A stretch of DNA of 64,000 bases from Halomonas sp. 7T (GTDB lineage: Bacteria > Pseudomonadota > Gammaproteobacteria > Pseudomonadales > Halomonadaceae): assembly GCF_025643255.1 (NCBI RefSeq), contig NZ_CP087112.1, positions 2,914,001-2,978,000 of the forward strand, read 5' to 3'. Shown here one piece after another: positions 1 to 9,207 of this stretch. The stretch's first letter is position 1. Each line of letters begins with the position of its first letter. Under the pieces are notes generated by a model. It had not been told where the DNA came from. It did no database searches and saw nothing but the letters and a program-made list of their open reading frames with translations. The position numbers and the translations under genes are program-made.

Positions 1-335
<335 letters not shown>

Positions 336-412
336 AAAATCATTGTGATGCTTACCTGTCACTCGAAAGCAACAGAAGCGCATCAAACTTGGCTCAAGGT
401 TCAAACGAATTC

Positions 413-432
413 GAAAGATTCGAAAATCTTTC
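413..432 (-). other. Perfect hairpin in rRNA leader
   Basis: GAAAGATT-CGAA-AATCTTTC forms an 8-bp stem with a 4-nt loop in the 16S leader. The same hairpin is present in copy 2 near 36742-36761. It probably takes part in leader folding. Confidence 0.6.
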
Positions 433-436
433 TTGT

Positions 437-483
437 GCGCTTGCCTTGATATTTGGTGATTTATCACCCTCATCGGCAAGCGC
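437..483 (-). other. Leader stem-loop of rRNA operon, copy 1
   Basis: An inverted repeat GCGCTTGCC ... GGCAAGCGC (437-445 and 475-483) encloses a second inner repeat, GGTGA ... TCACC. It lies between boxA and the 16S 5' end and is duplicated in copy 2 at about 36766-36812. Confidence 0.6.
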
Positions 484-503
484 CCACATGAATTACCTGA
501 TCA

Positions 504-517
504 AATTGTTAAAGAGC
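504..517 (-). promoter_or_regulatory. boxA antitermination element, copy 1
   Basis: The minus strand reads GCTCTTTAACAATT, the classic bacterial rRNA boxA that recruits NusB/NusE (S10) for antitermination. It lies downstream of both promoters and upstream of the 16S 5' end, as expected. Confidence 0.85.
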
Positions 518-573
518 TGTTTCGCTGTGTTGGCTCGATGACTTGAACCGTGTTGCCTCAGCGAGGAAGGCGT

Positions 574-601
574 ATTCTACGCATTTCCTGGTGATTGTCA
601 A
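574..601 (-). promoter_or_regulatory. rRNA promoter P2, copy 1
   Basis: The minus strand reads TTGACA (596-601), a 16-nt spacer, then TAGAAT (574-579), a near-consensus sigma70 promoter. It lies about 240 nt upstream of the 16S 5' end, upstream of boxA. Confidence 0.8.
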
Positions 602-730
602 CCGCTGTTTTCAGTGACTGAATTCAGCGAACGAGGCGAGCCAAACAACTGCTCTAACCTACTGACAAACCGAAGGTTTTCACCTTCATGCACCGCTGGT
701 AACGCTTGGCGTCCCCGGCAGCGGATGCGT

Positions 731-759
731 ACTTTACGGATTCGCGGCCGGGTTGGCAA
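731..759 (-). promoter_or_regulatory. rRNA promoter P1, copy 1
   Basis: The minus strand reads TTGCCA (754-759), a 17-nt spacer, then TAAAGT (731-736). The DNA just upstream (761-785) is A/T-rich, like an UP element. The repeat with the second operon ends exactly here, so this operon has its own UP-like sequence and probably its own upstream regulation. Confidence 0.65.
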
Positions 760-808
760 GGGCTTTTGTAAAAAAACACCACCACTGTTCTATCAAGCAG
801 GCTGCCGA

Positions 809-1975
809 CTATCTAATAGGATGCTCAAACTCTTTCATAGCGCCCGACACCAACGATTCTGGGCTAAGGTCGGCAATCGTTCGCGCGCCGGTCAATGTCA
901 TCGCGACCCGCATCTCTTTATCGAAAAGCTCTAGCAGATTGGCAACACCCGCCTCCCCAGCAGTGGCCAGCGCATAGATGAAGGCACGGCCAATCAATGC
1001 TGTATCGGCCCCCATAGCAATCATCCTTACTACATCCAAACCGTTGCGCACTCCGGAGTCAGCCAGGATAGTCAGATCGCCCTTAACCGCATCCGCAATA
1101 GCAGGAAGGGCACGCGCAGTAGAGGGAACGCCATCTAACTGACGACCACCATGGTTGGAAACCACAATCCCATCTGCACCGAAACGCACAGCATCACGCG
1201 CATCTTGAGGGTCGAGAATGCCCTTGATGATCATCGGGCCATCCCACTGCTCACGAATCCAATCCAGGTCTTTCCAAGAGATAGAGGGGTCGAAGTTGTC
1301 ACCCAGCCAAGCTATATAGTCCTCAAGCTCTGTAGGCTTACCACGATAATCAGACACGTTACCTAGATCATGTGGACGACCATGAATGCCCACATCCCAA
1401 GCCCATAAAGGATGCAGCGCGGCCTGCAGCATACGCCTCATTGGCCCACTCTTACCGCTCATGCCTGAATGGGCATCGCGATAACGCGCCCCTGGAACCG
1501 GCATATCGACGGTAAAAATCAGCGTCTTAACGCCTGCGGCCTTAGCACGCTCCAGCACGTGCTTCATAAAGCCGCGATCTTTTAGCACATAAAGCTGGAA
1601 CCAGATGGGGCGATCAACCGCCGCGGCTACTTCCGCAATAGGGCACACCGATACTGTCGAGAGCGTAAACGGTATGCCTTTTTTAGTGGCCGCCCGAGCC
1701 GCCTGAACTTCACCACGCCTCGCATACATCCCCGTCAAGCCCACCGGCGCCAGCGCAAGAGGCATCGCCATTTTTTCGCCAAACAGCTCGGTTTCGAGTG
1801 AGAGCGATGACATATCGTTCAGCACACGCTGCCGCAATGCGATACCTGCGAGGTCTTCAACGTTTCGTTTCAGCGTATGCTCTGCGTATGACCCACCATC
1901 AGCATAATGAAAAAGAAAGGGAGGAATACGGCGCTTGGCAGCTTGGCGGTAGTCCGTAGGTGCTGAAATAATCAT
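809..1975 (-). CDS. lldD: FMN-dependent L-lactate dehydrogenase (quinone)
   Basis: 388 aa, close to the usual length of about 395. It belongs to the alpha-hydroxyacid oxidase family and is a TIM barrel binding FMN. It oxidises L-lactate to pyruvate at the inner membrane and passes electrons to quinone. The family signature SNHGGRQLD is present at 273-281, with catalytic His275 and substrate-binding Arg278, and Lys251 sits in IIKGI. The start at 1975 has a GGG-type ribosome site 5-6 nt upstream. It is divergent from lldR and has its own promoter (2130-2158) and LldR-type operator (2096-2110). Its 5' leader is about 148 nt and carries a 14-bp tandem repeat. The gene ends only 50 bp before the P1 promoter of the rRNA operon, which reads the same way; I see no convincing terminator between them. 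Confidence 0.95.
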   Translation of the reverse strand: MIISAPTDYRQAAKRRIPPFLFHYADGGSYAEHTLKRNVEDLAGIALRQRVLNDMSSLSLETELFGEKMAMPLALAPVGLTGMYARRGEVQAARAATKKGIPFTLSTVSVCPIAEVAAAVDRPIWFQLYVLKDRGFMKHVLERAKAAGVKTLIFTVDMPVPGARYRDAHSGMSGKSGPMRRMLQAALHPLWAWDVGIHGRPHDLGNVSDYRGKPTELEDYIAWLGDNFDPSISWKDLDWIREQWDGPMIIKGILDPQDARDAVRFGADGIVVSNHGGRQLDGVPSTARALPAIADAVKGDLTILADSGVRNGLDVVRMIAMGADTALIGRAFIYALATAGEAGVANLLELFDKEMRVAMTLTGARTIADLSPESLVSGAMKEFEHPIR

Positions 1976-2000
1976 GGCAGGCCCTATGCAATAAATAGAT

Positions 2001-2056
2001 GCACTATCTAGTAAGCACTATCTGACAAGTACTATTTAGTAAGTACTACTTATAAA
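2001..2056. repeat. Four tandem imperfect 14-bp repeats in the lldD leader
   Basis: Four head-to-tail units are seen: GCACTATCTAGTAA (2001-2014), GCACTATCTGACAA (2015-2028), GTACTATTTAGTAA (2029-2042) and GTACTACTTATAAA (2043-2056). They lie between the lldD promoter and the lldD start, inside the predicted untranslated leader. Function unknown; they could be regulator or RNA-binding sites, or a slippage product. Confidence 0.8.
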
Positions 2057-2095
2057 CGGTCATCGAAGCGTTGGTATTAAGCGCCTCAGATTAAA

Positions 2096-2110
2096 ATTGG
2101 TTTTACCAAT
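2096..2110. promoter_or_regulatory. LldR-type operator O1
   Basis: Perfect palindrome ATTGGT-TTT-ACCAAT, extended by A/T on both sides. This is the TGGT-N3-ACCA type bound by GntR/FadR-subfamily lactate regulators. It starts about 20 bp downstream of the lldD -10, at roughly +13 to +28, a repressing position. Confidence 0.8.
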
Positions 2111-2129
2111 TTACAAAAAATAAGACTCA

Positions 2130-2158
2130 ACATTAGTGAGAGGCTACCGCTATGTCAA
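2130..2158 (-). promoter_or_regulatory. Predicted sigma70 promoter of lldD
   Basis: On the minus strand TTGACA (2153-2158), a 17-nt spacer and TAATGT (2130-2135). Predicted transcription start is near 2123, just before operator O1. Confidence 0.7.
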
Positions 2159-2254
2159 ACCAGCATCACGCTCTATAGCGCTTTTCAGCTATATACTTTA
2201 GTTTCAAACCGCATAAACAGTAACGCTAGCCATTAATTTGTTAGCTTTTTACTC

Positions 2255-2283
2255 TTGAGACAAACCATCGAAGCCCCTACTAT
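2255..2283 (+). promoter_or_regulatory. Predicted sigma70 promoter of lldR-dctB-dctD
   Basis: TTGAGA (2255-2260), a 17-nt spacer and TACTAT (2278-2283). The -10 overlaps the left end of operator O2, so bound LldR would block this promoter (autoregulation). Confidence 0.6.
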
Positions 2284-2296
2284 TGGTCTTACCAAT
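2282..2296. promoter_or_regulatory. LldR-type operator O2
   Basis: Perfect palindrome ATTGGT-CTT-ACCAAT, the same half-sites and 3-nt centre as O1. The two centres are 186 bp apart, which would allow a dimer pair to loop the divergent promoter region. Confidence 0.8.
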
Positions 2297-2313
2297 TACG
2301 GGGACTCTCACTA

Positions 2314-3084
2314 ATGACTTACCCACCGCTCCGCCAACAGCGCTTAGCCGATGTAATTACTGAACGACTTGAAGCGATGATCCTGGAAGGCAGCCTGAAG
2401 CCTGGGCAGCGCTTGCCACCAGAGCGCGAGCTTGCCGAACGTTTTGGGGTATCTCGACCCTCGCTTCGAGAGGCAATTCAAAAGCTTGCGGCCCGCGGCC
2501 TGCTCACCAGCCGCCAGGGTGGCGGCACGTTTGTCAATGAAACGCTAAATAATGGTTACACGGACCCGCTATTAGAGATGATGTCTCGCCACAATGAGTT
2601 TCACCTCGATCTGCTGGAGTTTCGCGACGCCATGGAGGGTATTTCTGCTTATTATGCCGCTCTTCGCTCGACACCTGCAGATAAAGCCGTCTTGATTCAG
2701 CGCTTTGAAGAGCTTGATGGAGGCTTCGTGGGCACTAACCCAGTCCAAGAAGCCAAGTTAGACGCCGCCTTCCACCTAGCCATTGCTGAAGCGGCCCATA
2801 ACGTACTGCTACTCCATACAATACGTGGAATTTTCCACTTGTTAGAGCAGAGCATCGTGGATAACTTAGCGCATCTGTTTGCCAAGCCAGACTCCCGCAC
2901 CCAATTGATGAAACAGCACCGCGCCCTACTGGATGCGATTTTAGAAGGGCGAGCCGAAGATGCTCGCGCACGTGCCCACGAACATTTGGTATACGTTGAA
3001 GAAGGTCTACTGGAAATGGCCCGTGCAGAAACCCGCGCCCAGCGAGCCCTACGCCGTGCCCAAGGCACCAGCACGCCCGCATGA
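2314..3084 (+). CDS. lldR: GntR/FadR-family lactate-responsive regulator
   Basis: 256 aa. The N-terminal winged helix-turn-helix (about 10-75) contains the GntR signature LPPERELAERFGVSRPSLREA and is followed by an all-helical FCD effector domain (about 95-235) with metal/ligand positions such as D-x3-H in LDAAFHLAIA. The family represses or activates lactate oxidation genes and is released by L-lactate. Placement next to lldD and the two matching operators support LldR rather than PdhR or GlcC. Its last 4 bp overlap the start of dctB (ATGA), so translation is probably coupled. It most likely represses lldD and its own operon. Confidence 0.88.
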   Translation: MTYPPLRQQRLADVITERLEAMILEGSLKPGQRLPPERELAERFGVSRPSLREAIQKLAARGLLTSRQGGGTFVNETLNNGYTDPLLEMMSRHNEFHLDLLEFRDAMEGISAYYAALRSTPADKAVLIQRFEELDGGFVGTNPVQEAKLDAAFHLAIAEAAHNVLLLHTIRGIFHLLEQSIVDNLAHLFAKPDSRTQLMKQHRALLDAILEGRAEDARARAHEHLVYVEEGLLEMARAETRAQRALRRAQGTSTPA

Positions 3085-4988
3085 CTCGCCCGCCGCTACG
3101 TTGGCGTTTGCTGTGGGTGATAGCGATCCCCCTGGGGCTGCTCGTCTGCATGTGGCAGGCATCGCTGCTGGCCCGTGATCAGGCGCTAAGCACGCTACAG
3201 AACGACGCAGAAAACGAGCTGCGCTTATCAGCCGCCAACCTAAATGGCTACCTGCTGCGCTATGACTACCTGCCCCAGATGCTCGCCACCCGGGAAGGGA
3301 TTCAGCGCTTTCTTGCCTCTCCAGAGAGCCAAGACCCAATGCCGCTCAACCTGCTGCTTGATCGCTTTCGCTTCACCGCTGGGGTGTCAGATATCTATCT
3401 ACTCGATCGAAACGCCGATACTCTCGCCGCGAGTAACTGGCACCGCCCCAATACGTTTATTGGCCAAAATTACGCGTTTCGTAGCTACTACACGGATGCG
3501 ATTAAGGGCGGGCAGGGTCGCTTTTACGGGCTAGGCGTCCAATCCCTTGAGCGCGGCTACTACTTTTCCTCTCCGGTCTGGCTAGATGACACGTCACCGG
3601 ATGCACAGCCCGACGGCGTGCTGGTCATTAAAGTTTTATTGGATGATGTCGAAGCCAGCTGGGCCGAACAAGATGCTGAACTGCTGGTGACCGACAGCGA
3701 CAACATCATCTTCATGGCTAGCCACCCAGCGCTGCGTATGAATGCTCTCCACCCGTTAAGCGATGAAGAGCGTGACGCATTAAGAGCCACGCGGCGCTAC
3801 GCTATGGAGCCACTGGTGCCTTCCGGCATTGAAATGGGCATGCCCTACGGGCCAGGCAGCAACCTCGTCAGCTTCTCCCATGGGCCGCTAAGCGGTGAGC
3901 GCTATTTAAGTCTCACACGCCCTATTCCTGAGTTTGGCTGGCAGATGCATATTCTCAAACCCTTAACACCGGTCATCAGCGCCCAGTGGATAGCAGCCTT
4001 AATGGCCGGCGGGCTTTACGGCATTGTTGCCCTGGGTGGTGGTATTGGCTGGCAACGTTTGCGGTTACGCCGTGAGCGAGAGGCCTTTGCAGAGCGTGAA
4101 CGACAAACCTTGGCCCGAGTACGTGATGAGCTTGAAGTGAGCGTTGAACGCCGCACTCGGGATTTAGTCGCCAGCAACCAGCGCTTATCCGGCGAAATTG
4201 AAGAGCGCCGCCGCGCTGAAGCAAGCCTGCGTCAAACCCAAGATGAACTGATTCAAGCAGCCAAACTGGCCGTGCTCGGCCAACTAGCTGCGGGTATTAA
4301 TCACGAGCTCAACCAGCCTTTAGCGGCCATTCGCGCCTACGCTGAGAATGCTCGGCGGTTTATTGAGCTTGCTCGGGTTGAAAAAGCCGACGCCAACCTA
4401 GAACAAATTGTCGAGCTTACTCAACGGATGGCGGACATTAGCGCCCAGCTACGCCAATTCTCCCGCAAAAGCAGTGAGCGGCAGGAGACCATCTCCGTAC
4501 AAGCCTGCATCGAATACGCCTTACGCCTGTTTCACAGCCGTTTGAAAGAGGGTAGCGTCCAGGTGCAACAGTACTGGCCGGAAGAAACACTTTGGGTAAA
4601 CGCTGATTTAGTGCGCCTGGAGCAAGTGCTGGTTAACCTTATTGGCAATGCGCTGCAGGCCATGAAAGAGACCCCATCGCCAGTACTCATGCTTAGCGCT
4701 GAGGTGATCAGAGAGCAGGTGGTCATCAGCGTTGCCGATAATGGCCCTGGTATTGCCACGCAGCATATAGGGCAGATTTTTGAGCCCTTTTTTACCACCA
4801 AGGCGCCGGGCAGCGGATTAGGGCTAGGACTTTCCATCTCCTCACGTATCATGGACGACCTAGGAGGCAAGCTGCAGGCCAGCAATCACACTACTGGCGG
4901 CGCATGCTTCACTGTCACACTGCCTTACTCGTCGCCGCCTGACTCGTTTACGGCCCCAACAGTGAAGGAGAATAATAACCATGCATGA
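3081..4988 (+). CDS. dctB: DctB-type membrane sensor histidine kinase
   Basis: 635 aa. Transmembrane helix 1 (about 9-27) is followed by a periplasmic double-PAS (dCache) domain (about 35-300). Within it the stretch GRFYGLGV...ERGYYFS (146-163) resembles the dicarboxylate-binding pocket of DctB proteins. Transmembrane helix 2 is at about 303-325, with a linking coiled coil to about 395. The HisKA domain has phospho-accepting His408 in INHELNQPL, and the ATPase domain has N (LIGNALQA), G1 (ADNGPGIA) and G2 (GSGLGLGLS) boxes. The ligand is expected to be a C4-dicarboxylate or related carboxylate. It sits in an operon with lldR upstream (4-bp overlap) and dctD downstream (8-bp overlap). The link with a lactate regulator is unusual, so the ligand could also be lactate or another carboxylate. 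Confidence 0.88.
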   Translation: MTRPPLRWRLLWVIAIPLGLLVCMWQASLLARDQALSTLQNDAENELRLSAANLNGYLLRYDYLPQMLATREGIQRFLASPESQDPMPLNLLLDRFRFTAGVSDIYLLDRNADTLAASNWHRPNTFIGQNYAFRSYYTDAIKGGQGRFYGLGVQSLERGYYFSSPVWLDDTSPDAQPDGVLVIKVLLDDVEASWAEQDAELLVTDSDNIIFMASHPALRMNALHPLSDEERDALRATRRYAMEPLVPSGIEMGMPYGPGSNLVSFSHGPLSGERYLSLTRPIPEFGWQMHILKPLTPVISAQWIAALMAGGLYGIVALGGGIGWQRLRLRREREAFAERERQTLARVRDELEVSVERRTRDLVASNQRLSGEIEERRRAEASLRQTQDELIQAAKLAVLGQLAAGINHELNQPLAAIRAYAENARRFIELARVEKADANLEQIVELTQRMADISAQLRQFSRKSSERQETISVQACIEYALRLFHSRLKEGSVQVQQYWPEETLWVNADLVRLEQVLVNLIGNALQAMKETPSPVLMLSAEVIREQVVISVADNGPGIATQHIGQIFEPFFTTKAPGSGLGLGLSISSRIMDDLGGKLQASNHTTGGACFTVTLPYSSPPDSFTAPTVKENNNHA

Positions 4989-6363
4989 GCCGTCGACGCT
5001 GCCGGTGATGGTGATTGACGACGAACCGCACCTGCGCATCACCGCCAGCCAAACACTCGAACTTGCTGGTTATACGCCCTACTGCTTTGAGTCCGCCGAA
5101 CAGGCGCTTGCCGCGCTGCCGAATGATTTTCCTGGGGTCATTGTGAGCGATATTCGCATGCCAGGAATGGACGGTATGGCGCTGTTGCATGAGCTACACA
5201 GCCGCGACGCCACGCTGCCGATTATTCTGATTACCGGTCACGGCGATATTTCGACCGCCGTAGAAGCCATGCGCGCAGGTGCCTGGGACTTTCTAGAAAA
5301 GCCCTTCGCGGGCGATCAGTTATTGGATGTGGTAAGACGCGGAATCGAAAAGCGCCAGCTAAGCCTCGAAAACTTACGCCTTAAAGCGGAGCTGGAAGTT
5401 CAGCAAGCCGCTCTTGGTCCTCGACTGGTCGGCCGCACGCCGGTCATTTCACGCCTTGCCGCGATGATTCAGCGCATTAGCCAAGTCGAAGCCGATGTGC
5501 TGCTGTTTGGCGAAACCGGGACTGGAAAAGACCTCGTGGCCCGTGCGATTCATGAGCGTAGCGCCCGGCGCAACAGCCCATTTATGGCCATCAACTGCGG
5601 CGCGGTGCCGGAAAACACCATCGAGTCCGAGCTGTTCGGCCATGAGAAAGGCGCGTTTACCGGCGCGGTTGAACGGCGTATTGGTAAGTTTGAGCACGCT
5701 AACGGCGGCACCGTCTTTTTAGATGAGATTGAGTCCATGCCACTGGCACTTCAGGTCAAGCTGCTGCGGGTGCTTCAAGAGCGCAGCGTGGAGCGGCTAG
5801 GCGCCAACGAAGCAGTGCCACTCAATATTCGCGTGATTGCCGCCACCAAAGTCGATCTTAAAGTTGCCGCTGAGGAGGGGCGCTTTCGCGAAGACCTCTA
5901 CTACCGACTAAACGTGGTCACCCTACCGCTACCAGCCCTGCGCGAACGGCGAGAAGACATTCCCCTACTGTTTCAACACTTTGCCGTGGTGGCCGCTAAC
6001 CGCAGCGGGCTTGAAGCGCCCACTTTAGACAGCCACGCCATTGCCGCCCTCTTAGCCCACGACTGGCCTGGCAATGTGCGTGAGCTACGCAACCTAGCTG
6101 AGCGCTATGTACTGCTGGGAGCCGCGTTTGATTATCGCCTTGATGCTCTGCTGGAGGGTGTCGCCGCCGATACCCAAGAGCCAACGCTACCCCGCCAAAT
6201 AGAGCTATTTGAAAAGAGCCTGATTAGCCAGTCGCTAGCGCGACACCAAGGGCGAGTGACGGATGTTTGCCACCACTTAGGCATCCCCCGCAAAACGTTT
6301 TACGACAAGCTCAAAAAACATGGCTTAAACGCTGGTGACTACCGCCACAATAGCGAGCCTTGA
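4981..6363 (+). CDS. dctD: DctD-type sigma54 response regulator
   Basis: 460 aa, three domains. The receiver (about 8-120) has Asp13/Asp14, phospho-acceptor Asp57 and Lys107. The AAA+ sigma54-interaction domain (about 148-380) has Walker A GETGTGKD (177-184) and the sigma54-contacting GAFTGA loop (224-229). The C-terminal Fis-type helix-turn-helix (about 415-452) contains [19 protein letters not shown]. Once phosphorylated by DctB it should activate sigma54 promoters from upstream sites. The only good sigma54 promoter I see in the window is upstream of the TAXI-TRAP genes (11806-11821), with two tandem candidate sites at 11679-11728. The 3' end overlaps the convergent membrane hydrolase gene by 25 bp. 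Confidence 0.92.
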   Translation: MHEPSTLPVMVIDDEPHLRITASQTLELAGYTPYCFESAEQALAALPNDFPGVIVSDIRMPGMDGMALLHELHSRDATLPIILITGHGDISTAVEAMRAGAWDFLEKPFAGDQLLDVVRRGIEKRQLSLENLRLKAELEVQQAALGPRLVGRTPVISRLAAMIQRISQVEADVLLFGETGTGKDLVARAIHERSARRNSPFMAINCGAVPENTIESELFGHEKGAFTGAVERRIGKFEHANGGTVFLDEIESMPLALQVKLLRVLQERSVERLGANEAVPLNIRVIAATKVDLKVAAEEGRFREDLYYRLNVVTLPLPALRERREDIPLLFQHFAVVAANRSGLEAPTLDSHAIAALLAHDWPGNVRELRNLAERYVLLGAAFDYRLDALLEGVAADTQEPTLPRQIELFEKSLISQSLARHQGRVTDVCHHLGIPRKTFYDKLKKHGLNAGDYRHNSEP

Positions 6364-7010
6364 TGAAACAGCTCCGCTAACACTCCCCAGGGCGGAGCCC
6401 AGGGCACCAGGGTGAGCATGGCGATCAACATTAATAGGTTGGAAAGCGGACGGCGGCTATCACCCAGCTTTAGCGCGGTGCCAAAAGAGCGCTTTAAACG
6501 CGCGCCTTCCAGGTCAACGCTAAACAGCTCATCCAAACTCAAGTGAATAATAAACCCGAACAGTACCGCTGCCCCATGGCTCCACGCTAACCAGGCTGGC
6601 TGGGCAAGCAAATGAAAACTCAGCGCAGCCGTGGCCAGCGCGCACAGCCCTGCCGCCATGAGTGAATGCCAGATACCTCGATGCACCGTAAAGCGTGAAA
6701 ACAGCACCGCGGCTAAATAACGTACACAGAAGTAAATCCCGCCGCAGGCAACCAGCAGTAACCCGGGTGTTAGCCAAGGCTGCAACAGCAGCACGCCCAG
6801 CACCAGCGAAGGCACCGAAAGTAGATTAAAAATCAACCGAATAGAGCGGGAACGGTCAGCATCGATATCGGGCAAAATGCCGCCAAACGCGACCAGCGCA
6901 ATCACCAAAAGCGCCTGACTGACGGGCCACCACTCTGCTTGCCAGCCCATATAAGCGAGTAGCGTGCCGCCCGCTGCTGCTACCGTTATATGCGTGCGAA
7001 AGTTAGCCAT
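6339..7010 (-). CDS. YdjM-like inner-membrane metal-dependent hydrolase
   Basis: 223 aa, mostly hydrophobic with several predicted membrane segments. It resembles the LexA-regulated YdjM / DUF457 family of putative metal-dependent hydrolases: an HITVAAAGG opening, then GGILPDIDADRSRS (about 43-56), HRGIWHS (about 110-116) and HLSLDELF (about 156-163), which supply the conserved His/Asp set. Substrate and role are unknown. Its 3' end overlaps dctD by 25 bp on the opposite strand. I see no SOS box in front of the start. Confidence 0.7.
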   Translation of the reverse strand: MANFRTHITVAAAGGTLLAYMGWQAEWWPVSQALLVIALVAFGGILPDIDADRSRSIRLIFNLLSVPSLVLGVLLLQPWLTPGLLLVACGGIYFCVRYLAAVLFSRFTVHRGIWHSLMAAGLCALATAALSFHLLAQPAWLAWSHGAAVLFGFIIHLSLDELFSVDLEGARLKRSFGTALKLGDSRRPLSNLLMLIAMLTLVPWAPPWGVLAELFHQGSLLWR

Positions 7011-7113
7011 AACGCGGCACCCTAGAAAACTGGATAAATTAACAGATTCTCGGCTGCCGCAACACGATTGCGTTAGAAAAAAGAGTGGTTAGCCAACTAT
7101 TTAGGCCTTCTGA

Positions 7114-7659
7114 TTAGTCTGCCGCCTGGGCAAGAAACGACTCCTTTAACTTTACATAGTTACCTGCCGTGTAGGGGAAGAAAGCGCGCTCTTTATCTTT
7201 AAGCGGGCGCAGTGCTTTAGCGGGGTTACCAGCATACACATAGCCACTCTCAAGCCGCTTACCTGGCGTTACCACTGCGCCAGCGGCAATAATCACCTCA
7301 TCCTCAACCACTGCGCCGTCCATCACAATGGCGCCCATGCCTACCAGAATGCGGCTGCCCAGGGTGCAGCCGTGCAAAATGGCCTTGTGGCCAATGGTCA
7401 CATCGTCGCCAATAGTGAGCGGAAAACCCTCAGGATTAAAATCGCTGGCGTGGGTAATGTGCAGCACGCTGCCATCCTGCACGCTGGTTCGCGCACCAAT
7501 ACGAATCCGATGCATATCACCGCGGATAACGGTCATCGGCCACACCGAGCAGTCATCACCCAACACCACATCGCCAATCACGACGCTTGCTGGATCAATA
7601 TAGACACGCTCGCCAAGTTGCGGCGAAACGCCTTGATAGGGTCGTAAGGCATGGCTCAT
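7114..7659 (-). CDS. yrdA: Gamma-carbonic anhydrase family protein (YrdA-like)
   Basis: 181 aa, left-handed beta-helix of hexapeptide repeats, strongly resembling E. coli YrdA (e.g. VVIGDV, VIRGDMH, IGARTSVQDGSVLHITH, TIGHKAILHGC). The three metal-ligand His of the gamma-class fold are visible in LHITH (about 66-70) and GHKAILHGC. Members bind zinc or iron as trimers and many have no proven carbonic anhydrase activity. The start at 7659 has a strong AGGAGA site 5-6 nt upstream. It precedes the membrane hydrolase gene on the same strand with a 103-bp gap. Confidence 0.88.
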   Translation of the reverse strand: MSHALRPYQGVSPQLGERVYIDPASVVIGDVVLGDDCSVWPMTVIRGDMHRIRIGARTSVQDGSVLHITHASDFNPEGFPLTIGDDVTIGHKAILHGCTLGSRILVGMGAIVMDGAVVEDEVIIAAGAVVTPGKRLESGYVYAGNPAKALRPLKDKERAFFPYTAGNYVKLKESFLAQAAD

Positions 7660-7698
7660 GGTTATCTCCTTAACGGGATAAAAGGGCTGGAAGGCGCA

Positions 7699-9039
7699 CT
7701 ATAGCAACCCTCCTAATAAGACGATAAATGTCAGCGGAATCGACACCCAGCGAATCGTTGTACGCCATAGTAAATAGCCGCGCTCCCCCGTGCCCAAGGC
7801 GCTGATAACACGCGCTTGTGGCATCACCCATGCGGCAAAAATCGCGATCAACAGCCCCCCCATGGGGAGGAAGATATCAGGGGGAATACTGCTTACCAGC
7901 TCAAATACGTTACGTCCAAACAGCGGCCTGAAGTCTGCCAGGGTTGAAAACGAGAAAGCTGATAGCAAGCCGATCAACCACACGCTGAGCGCGACCGCCG
8001 CCGTTGCTATACTTCGCCGCCAACCAAGGCCCTGCAGCGTGGACACCATAGGCTCAGCCAGGTTAATCGCCGATGTCCAGGTGGCAAGCAGCAGCAGTAA
8101 GAAAAACACGCTTAACCACAGCGACCCCCAAGGTAGCTCAGAAAACGCAATGGGGAGCGTAACAAACATGAGACCTGGGCCATCCGCCGGGTCTAAGCCT
8201 TGGGCAAACACCACCGAAAAGATGGCAATACCCGCTAGCAACGCCACGCTAATATCCAGCACCGCCACAGCGAAAGCCGCCTTGGGCAGGCTTTGCTCAT
8301 CGGGCATATAAGCGCCATATGCCATTAAGGCACACGCCCCAACCGCAAGCGTGAAAAAAGCATGGCCCATGGCATGGAGTATAACGCTGGTCGTGACATC
8401 ACCAAACGAGGGCAAAAACAGCCAAGCGAGCGCAGTACCAAACCCGTCGGTGGTGGTTGCATAAACCGCCAGCAGCAGCAACAAGCCGTATAGCAGTGGC
8501 ATTAATAAGTTATTTAATCGCTCAAGCCCTTTGGCAACACCGGCAGCTACTACCGTCATGGTCATGAAAAGAAACAGCGAGTGGTTAAAAACCAGCAGGC
8601 CAGGGTTGGCTAAGAAGGCCTCGAATCCGGCGCCAACATCCGCAGCGCTTGCTCCCTCAAAATTACCGTTTATCGAGGTCACTAAGAATTCGATCGACCA
8701 ACCCGAGACCACCGAATAAAACGACAAAATACAGAACACCGTAAAGGCACCAAATAACCCCAGCCAACGCCAGTGGCGAGAAGCCCCCGCCTCAGCCGCG
8801 AGCGCGCCCAGCGATTGCATGGGGCCACGCCGGCCTGCGCGACCAATTAAAATTTCCGCCATCATCACCGGAATACCCAGCAGCAGTACAAACGCGACAT
8901 AAATCAATAAAAAAGCCGCGCCACCGTTTTCGCCGGCCACATAAGGGAAGCGCCAGATGTTGCCTAGCCCCACCGCCGCCCCGGTTACCGCTAAGATAAA
9001 GGCCCGATTCGACCCCCAGCGCTCTAGCGTTTCACTCAT
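7699..9039 (-). CDS. Sodium-dependent neurotransmitter:sodium symporter (NSS/SNF) family transporter
   Basis: 446 aa, about 11-12 membrane helices. The family signature is at the N-terminus: the unwound TM1 and sodium-site region AAVGLGNIWRFPYVAGENGG (about 21-40). Bacterial NSS members such as LeuT, TnaT and MhsT import amino acids or similar amines with Na+. At just under 450 aa it is of the short bacterial type that ends after TM11. The substrate cannot be told from sequence. The start has a GGAG site 5-6 nt upstream. It is divergent from prlC across a 168-bp gap, and 39 bp separate it from yrdA downstream. Confidence 0.85.
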   Translation of the reverse strand: MSETLERWGSNRAFILAVTGAAVGLGNIWRFPYVAGENGGAAFLLIYVAFVLLLGIPVMMAEILIGRAGRRGPMQSLGALAAEAGASRHWRWLGLFGAFTVFCILSFYSVVSGWSIEFLVTSINGNFEGASAADVGAGFEAFLANPGLLVFNHSLFLFMTMTVVAAGVAKGLERLNNLLMPLLYGLLLLLAVYATTTDGFGTALAWLFLPSFGDVTTSVILHAMGHAFFTLAVGACALMAYGAYMPDEQSLPKAAFAVAVLDISVALLAGIAIFSVVFAQGLDPADGPGLMFVTLPIAFSELPWGSLWLSVFFLLLLLATWTSAINLAEPMVSTLQGLGWRRSIATAAVALSVWLIGLLSAFSFSTLADFRPLFGRNVFELVSSIPPDIFLPMGGLLIAIFAAWVMPQARVISALGTGERGYLLWRTTIRWVSIPLTFIVLLGGLL

Positions 9040-9207
9040 TGTATGCTCCTGCCGTTAGTGGCACTAAAAGGCGGCAAGACTAGCAGGCGCTTTCGCCCAG
9101 GCCAAACCTTGGCATTGAAAGAGCGCTCCCCTGCCCACACTGTGTCATCATTATCGCGCGTTTGATGCGCCCCCTAAACGTTTTACAACGATGCCATTGA
9201 GGTGCCT

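Noticed and set aside
760..808. Terminator between lldD and the rRNA promoter
   Set aside because: A T run (minus strand, near 770-777) is present but no stable stem precedes it; GCAG-G-CTGC is too short.
614..977. Frames of 106 and 74 codons on the plus strand in the rRNA promoter and lldD 3' region
   Set aside because: They run across rRNA promoters and antisense to lldD; no ribosome site or family resemblance.
9109..9124. TTGGCATTGAAAGAGC upstream of prlC has GG-N10-GC spacing like a sigma54 promoter
   Set aside because: The -12 half (GAGC) is far from TTGC, no activator-like sites lie upstream, and prlC is a housekeeping peptidase.
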